Positions 5,697 through 7,681 of a stretch of DNA of 7,681 nucleotides are shown here, piece by piece (positions within the stretch are counted from its first letter, which is position 1; every line of letters begins with the position of its first letter). Made by a program: the position numbers and the translations under genes. Below the pieces are notes generated by a model that ran no database searches, was not told where the DNA came from, and saw only the letters and a program-made list of their open reading frames with translations. The stretch comes from DXYV01 sp045543215 (GTDB lineage: Bacteria; Bacillota; Clostridia; Oscillospirales; Oscillospiraceae): the NCBI GenBank assembly GCA_045543215.1, contig JAZQMD010000068.1, positions 1 to 7,681 of the forward strand. The letters run 5' to 3'.

Positions 5697-5725
5697 TAGG
5701 GTGGAGTTCTACTGTCTCCACCCTA
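5697..5725 (+). terminator. Perfect 10-bp stem-loop after the nucleotidyltransferase-like gene
   Basis: TAGGGTGGAG (5697-5706) pairs perfectly with CTCCACCCTA (5716-5725) around a 9-nt loop. It is 37 nt after the stop codon. There is no U-tract directly after it; the nearest run (TTTTT) is about 10 nt downstream. It may therefore be a weak terminator or 3'-end stabiliser for the upstream gene, or the 5' hairpin of a transcript starting near 5681. Confidence 0.5.
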
Positions 5726-5875
5726 AGATGCTCCGTTTTTAAAAGACGGTGTGTTACATGCTTTTTGGCGTAAGGTACGGAGTCTCCCCGTACTGGAAAT
5801 AGGCAAGGAAAACAGATTTTATAAAGAGCGAGGAAAAGGGTGCTTTGGATCATCCAGGACCGACGGTACAGGGCC

Positions 5876-5900
5876 GGAACAGGGTGATGGTTCCCTTTTT
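5876..5900 (+). terminator. Intrinsic terminator within the RNase J upstream region
   Basis: GGAAC (5876-5880) pairs with GTTCC (5890-5894) around a 9-nt loop, followed by C and five T residues (5896-5900) and then CTT. AGGG at 5870-5873 can extend the stem by wobble pairing with the U-tract. It lies 80 nt before the RNase J start and is the only clear U-tract terminator between the two genes. Confidence 0.65.
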
Positions 5901-5930
5901 CTTATAGTACGCTTTTTATGCTGTGATTTT

Positions 5931-5941
5931 TGCTATAAAAT
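5931..5941 (+). promoter_or_regulatory. Candidate promoter proximal to RNase J
   Basis: TGCTATAAA gives an extended -10 (TGn plus TATAAA, 5 of 6), just downstream of the intrinsic terminator, with a weak -35. It would give a leader of about 35 nt. An overlapping alternative is TTGCTA (5930-5935), an 18-nt spacer and CATTAT (5954-5959). Either would let RNase J be transcribed independently of the upstream structured region. Confidence 0.4.
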
Positions 5942-5980
5942 ACGCAATATTTACATTATATTAATTGAAAAGGAGTATTT

Positions 5981-7639
5981 ATGGCAGAAAAATTGAAAAT
6001 TATTGCCTTGGGTGGTCTCAATGAGATCGGCAAGAACCTCACGGTTTACCAATATGGCAATGATATGATTGTGGTGGACGTGGGAATGGGTTTCCCTGAT
6101 GATGACATGTATGGAATTGATGTTGTCATTCCCGATTTTACCTACCTCATTAAAAACCAGGATCGTATCCGGGGTATTTTCATCACTCATGGTCATGAGG
6201 ATCACATTGGGGCAATCCCCTATCTGATGCGGGAGATCAATGCCCCCATTTACGCCACCCGTATGACGGCGGGGCTCATCAATTTAAAGTTGGAGGAGCA
6301 CCGTTTGGCAAATAAGGTGAAAATGATTACCTGTGAGGCGGGAGAGACCATCCGGGCGGGGCGGTTTACCGTGGAATTTATCCACACCAATCACTCCATT
6401 GCCGATGCGGTATCATTTGCGATCAAATGCCCGGTGGGAGTTTGCATCCACACGGGCGATTTTAAAATCGACCCTACCCCAATCCAGGGGGGAATGGCCG
6501 ATTTGACCCGATTGGGCCAGTTGGGTAAGGAAGGGGTTCTGGCCCTGCTATGCGACTCTACCAATGTGGAGCGGCCTGGTTTTACCAAAAGTGAGAAAAG
6601 CGTTGGTGCCTCTTTTGATGCACTATTCCGGGGATGCCAAAGCCGTATTATCGTTACCACCTTTGCCTCTAATATTGACCGTATTCAACAGATTATTAAT
6701 GTGGCTGCCAAATATGGTCGTAAGGTAGCCATCACCGGCCGGTCCATGGAAAATGCTTTAAAGGTGTCTACCGAAATGGGTTATATGAGTGTACCTCAGG
6801 GAACTATGGTGGAACTGGCCCAGGTTAAGTCTCTGCCCAAGGACAGGGTATGTATTATCACCACCGGCAGCCAGGGGGAGACAATGTCCGCCCTTACCCG
6901 GATGGCCTTTAATACACACCGCCAGGTGGAGATACAGGCGGGGGATAGGGTGATTATCTCGGCATCCGCCATTCCAGGCAACGAAAATTCGGTGGGCAAT
7001 GTGATTAATGAGCTTTATCGAAAGGATGCTGAAGTGGTCAACGAGCGGGAGCTTCCTCTCCATGTGTCCGGACATGCCTGCCAGGAGGAACTGAAAATTA
7101 TTCACGCCCTGGTAAAGCCCCGGTTTTTTATCCCCATCCATGGAGAACAGCGTCATTTAAAGACCCACGCCACCTTGGCACGGGAGATGGGGATGGATCC
7201 CAGAAACATTGTAATTTCAGACATTGGCAAGGTAATTGAGTTTACCCCTAAGGGAGTGAAGCTCAATGGTACTGTCCCTGCGGGCAAGGTGTTTGTGGAT
7301 GGTTACGGTGTAGGTGACGTAGGCAGCGTAGTGTTGCGAGATCGTAAGCATTTGGCAGAGGATGGCATGATCGTTGTGGTAGCCTCTATGTCCACTGAAA
7401 CGGGGGATTTAGTTTCTGGGCCGGATATTATTACCCGCGGTTTTGTTTATGTAAAAGAATCAGAGGGACTAATGGAGGAATTGCGCCAGGTGGCGATGGA
7501 AGCCCTGGAGCGGTGCCATAATCGAAATATCCGGGACTGGAGTTCAATTAAGAGTGAGATTAAAAACGACTTGTCAGGCTACCTCTATAAAAAGACCAAG
7601 CGTAATCCTATGATTCTTCCGGTTATTATGGAGATTTAA
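5981..7639 (+). CDS. rnjA: Ribonuclease J (RNase J1-type metallo-beta-lactamase/beta-CASP exo- and endoribonuclease)
   Basis: This complete 552-aa protein is the length of Bacillus RNase J1 (about 555) and similar along its whole run. RNase J is a zinc-dependent cytoplasmic 5'-to-3' exoribonuclease with endonuclease activity, central to mRNA decay and rRNA maturation in Firmicutes. The metallo-beta-lactamase core (about 1-210 and 360-415) shows the HGHEDH motif (His70, His72, Asp74, His75), His138 in TNHS, Asp160 in HTGDFK and His387 in IPIHGE. The beta-CASP insert (about 215-350) has FASNIDRIQQ, GRSMENA, TTGSQGE and the IPGNENS motif. HVSGHA (361-366) binds the RNA backbone in relatives. The C-terminal domain (about 460-552) ends in RNPMILPVIMEI, as in family members. 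The start has AAAAGGAG 5 nt upstream. The gene is preceded by a long structured non-coding region and followed by a terminator hairpin, so it looks monocistronic. Confidence 0.98.
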   Translation: MAEKLKIIALGGLNEIGKNLTVYQYGNDMIVVDVGMGFPDDDMYGIDVVIPDFTYLIKNQDRIRGIFITHGHEDHIGAIPYLMREINAPIYATRMTAGLINLKLEEHRLANKVKMITCEAGETIRAGRFTVEFIHTNHSIADAVSFAIKCPVGVCIHTGDFKIDPTPIQGGMADLTRLGQLGKEGVLALLCDSTNVERPGFTKSEKSVGASFDALFRGCQSRIIVTTFASNIDRIQQIINVAAKYGRKVAITGRSMENALKVSTEMGYMSVPQGTMVELAQVKSLPKDRVCIITTGSQGETMSALTRMAFNTHRQVEIQAGDRVIISASAIPGNENSVGNVINELYRKDAEVVNERELPLHVSGHACQEELKIIHALVKPRFFIPIHGEQRHLKTHATLAREMGMDPRNIVISDIGKVIEFTPKGVKLNGTVPAGKVFVDGYGVGDVGSVVLRDRKHLAEDGMIVVVASMSTETGDLVSGPDIITRGFVYVKESEGLMEELRQVAMEALERCHNRNIRDWSSIKSEIKNDLSGYLYKKTKRNPMILPVIMEI

Positions 7640-7656
7640 GAAAAGCAGGAAGCCCC

Positions 7657-7681
7657 CTGATCCACCAAAAAGATGGATCAG
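7657..7681 (+). terminator. Terminator hairpin of RNase J, cut by the window end
   Basis: CTGATCCA (7657-7664) pairs perfectly with TGGATCAG (7674-7681) around a 9-nt loop, 17 nt after the RNase J stop. Four further C residues before the left arm (7653-7656) suggest the stem continues beyond the window. The expected U-tract is not visible because the sequence ends here. Confidence 0.75.

Larger units (their letters stand above)
5681..5903 (+). ncRNA. Candidate small RNA or RNase J leader, hairpin-rich
   Basis: This stretch lies between a candidate promoter (5666-5674) and an intrinsic terminator (5876-5900), inside a 321-nt gap with no convincing coding frame. It contains a perfect 10-bp stem (5697-5725) and a 6-bp stem GTACGG/CCGTAC (5775-5793). 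A short palindrome, TGGATCATCCA (5846-5856), and the terminator hairpin follow. AGGGTG occurs three times (about 5698, 5837 and 5881), while its complement CACCCT (5719-5724) forms the 3' arm of the first stem, so alternative pairings are conceivable. I could not match it to 6S RNA, tmRNA, SRP RNA, RNase P RNA, T-box or a riboswitch class I know. It could be an independent RNA of about 220 nt or an attenuated leader of the RNase J gene. Confidence 0.35.

Noticed and set aside
5681..5903. 6S RNA, tmRNA, SRP RNA, RNase P RNA or a known riboswitch
   Set aside because: I compared it with remembered conserved motifs (tmRNA ends, SRP helix 8 loop, RNase P core, T-box sequence, common aptamers) and none is present. 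No long 5'-3' closing stem typical of 6S RNA was seen.
5751..5996. 81-codon plus-strand frame in the RNase J upstream region
   Set aside because: It runs through the terminator hairpin and into the RNase J start in another frame. Its composition is not protein-like and it has no good ribosome site.
6758..7156. 132-codon minus-strand frame inside RNase J
   Set aside because: It is antisense to the strongest gene in the window and has no family signature.
1..7681. Defence island, prophage or mobile element suggested by the WYL and NYN proteins
   Set aside because: There is no integrase, transposase, restriction, toxin-antitoxin or CRISPR component, and no terminal repeats. The neighbours are housekeeping genes.

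Overview
The window looks like a chromosomal stretch of a Gram-positive, low-to-mid GC bacterium of the Clostridia, plausibly Oscillospiraceae-like. That placement is an inference from three things: strong AGGAGG-type ribosome binding sites, an RNase J closely resembling Bacillus RNase J1, and the mix of WYL regulator, NYN-LOTUS protein and NDP-sugar pyrophosphorylase-like protein. I see no insertion sequence, phage gene, CRISPR array, tRNA or rRNA.

Layout. At 1-131 is the 3' end of a plus-strand gene. It converges on a minus-strand NYN-LOTUS protein (184-1014) through a shared bidirectional terminator (135-183). Next, also on the minus strand, is a two-gene operon: an S66-family LD-carboxypeptidase (2128-3048) followed by an NlpC/P60 endopeptidase with two SH3b-like domains (1285-2103). 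Both lack signal peptides. The pair matches the ykfA/ykfC logic of cytoplasmic murein-peptide recycling: trim the terminal D-Ala, then cut the gamma-D-Glu-diamino acid bond. A 374-nt, partly very AT-rich, divergent intergenic region separates this operon from a plus-strand WYL-domain transcription factor (3423-4403).

The rest is on the plus strand. An intrinsic terminator follows the WYL gene. Then comes an NDP-sugar pyrophosphorylase-like protein with a left-handed beta-helix tail (4478-5659), whose catalytic motifs are nearly all replaced, so it looks like a pseudoenzyme. A 321-nt gene-free, hairpin-rich region (5660-5980) follows, holding a candidate promoter, a perfect 10-bp stem and an intrinsic terminator. 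It may encode a small RNA or a leader for the next gene, RNase J (5981-7639), which is complete with all metal-binding motifs. The window ends inside the terminator hairpin after RNase J.

Functionally this is mostly housekeeping: cell-wall peptide salvage (two genes), RNA processing or decay (RNase J and probably the NYN-LOTUS protein), and one regulator. The points most worth a second look are the degenerate nucleotidyltransferase and the structured non-coding region before RNase J.
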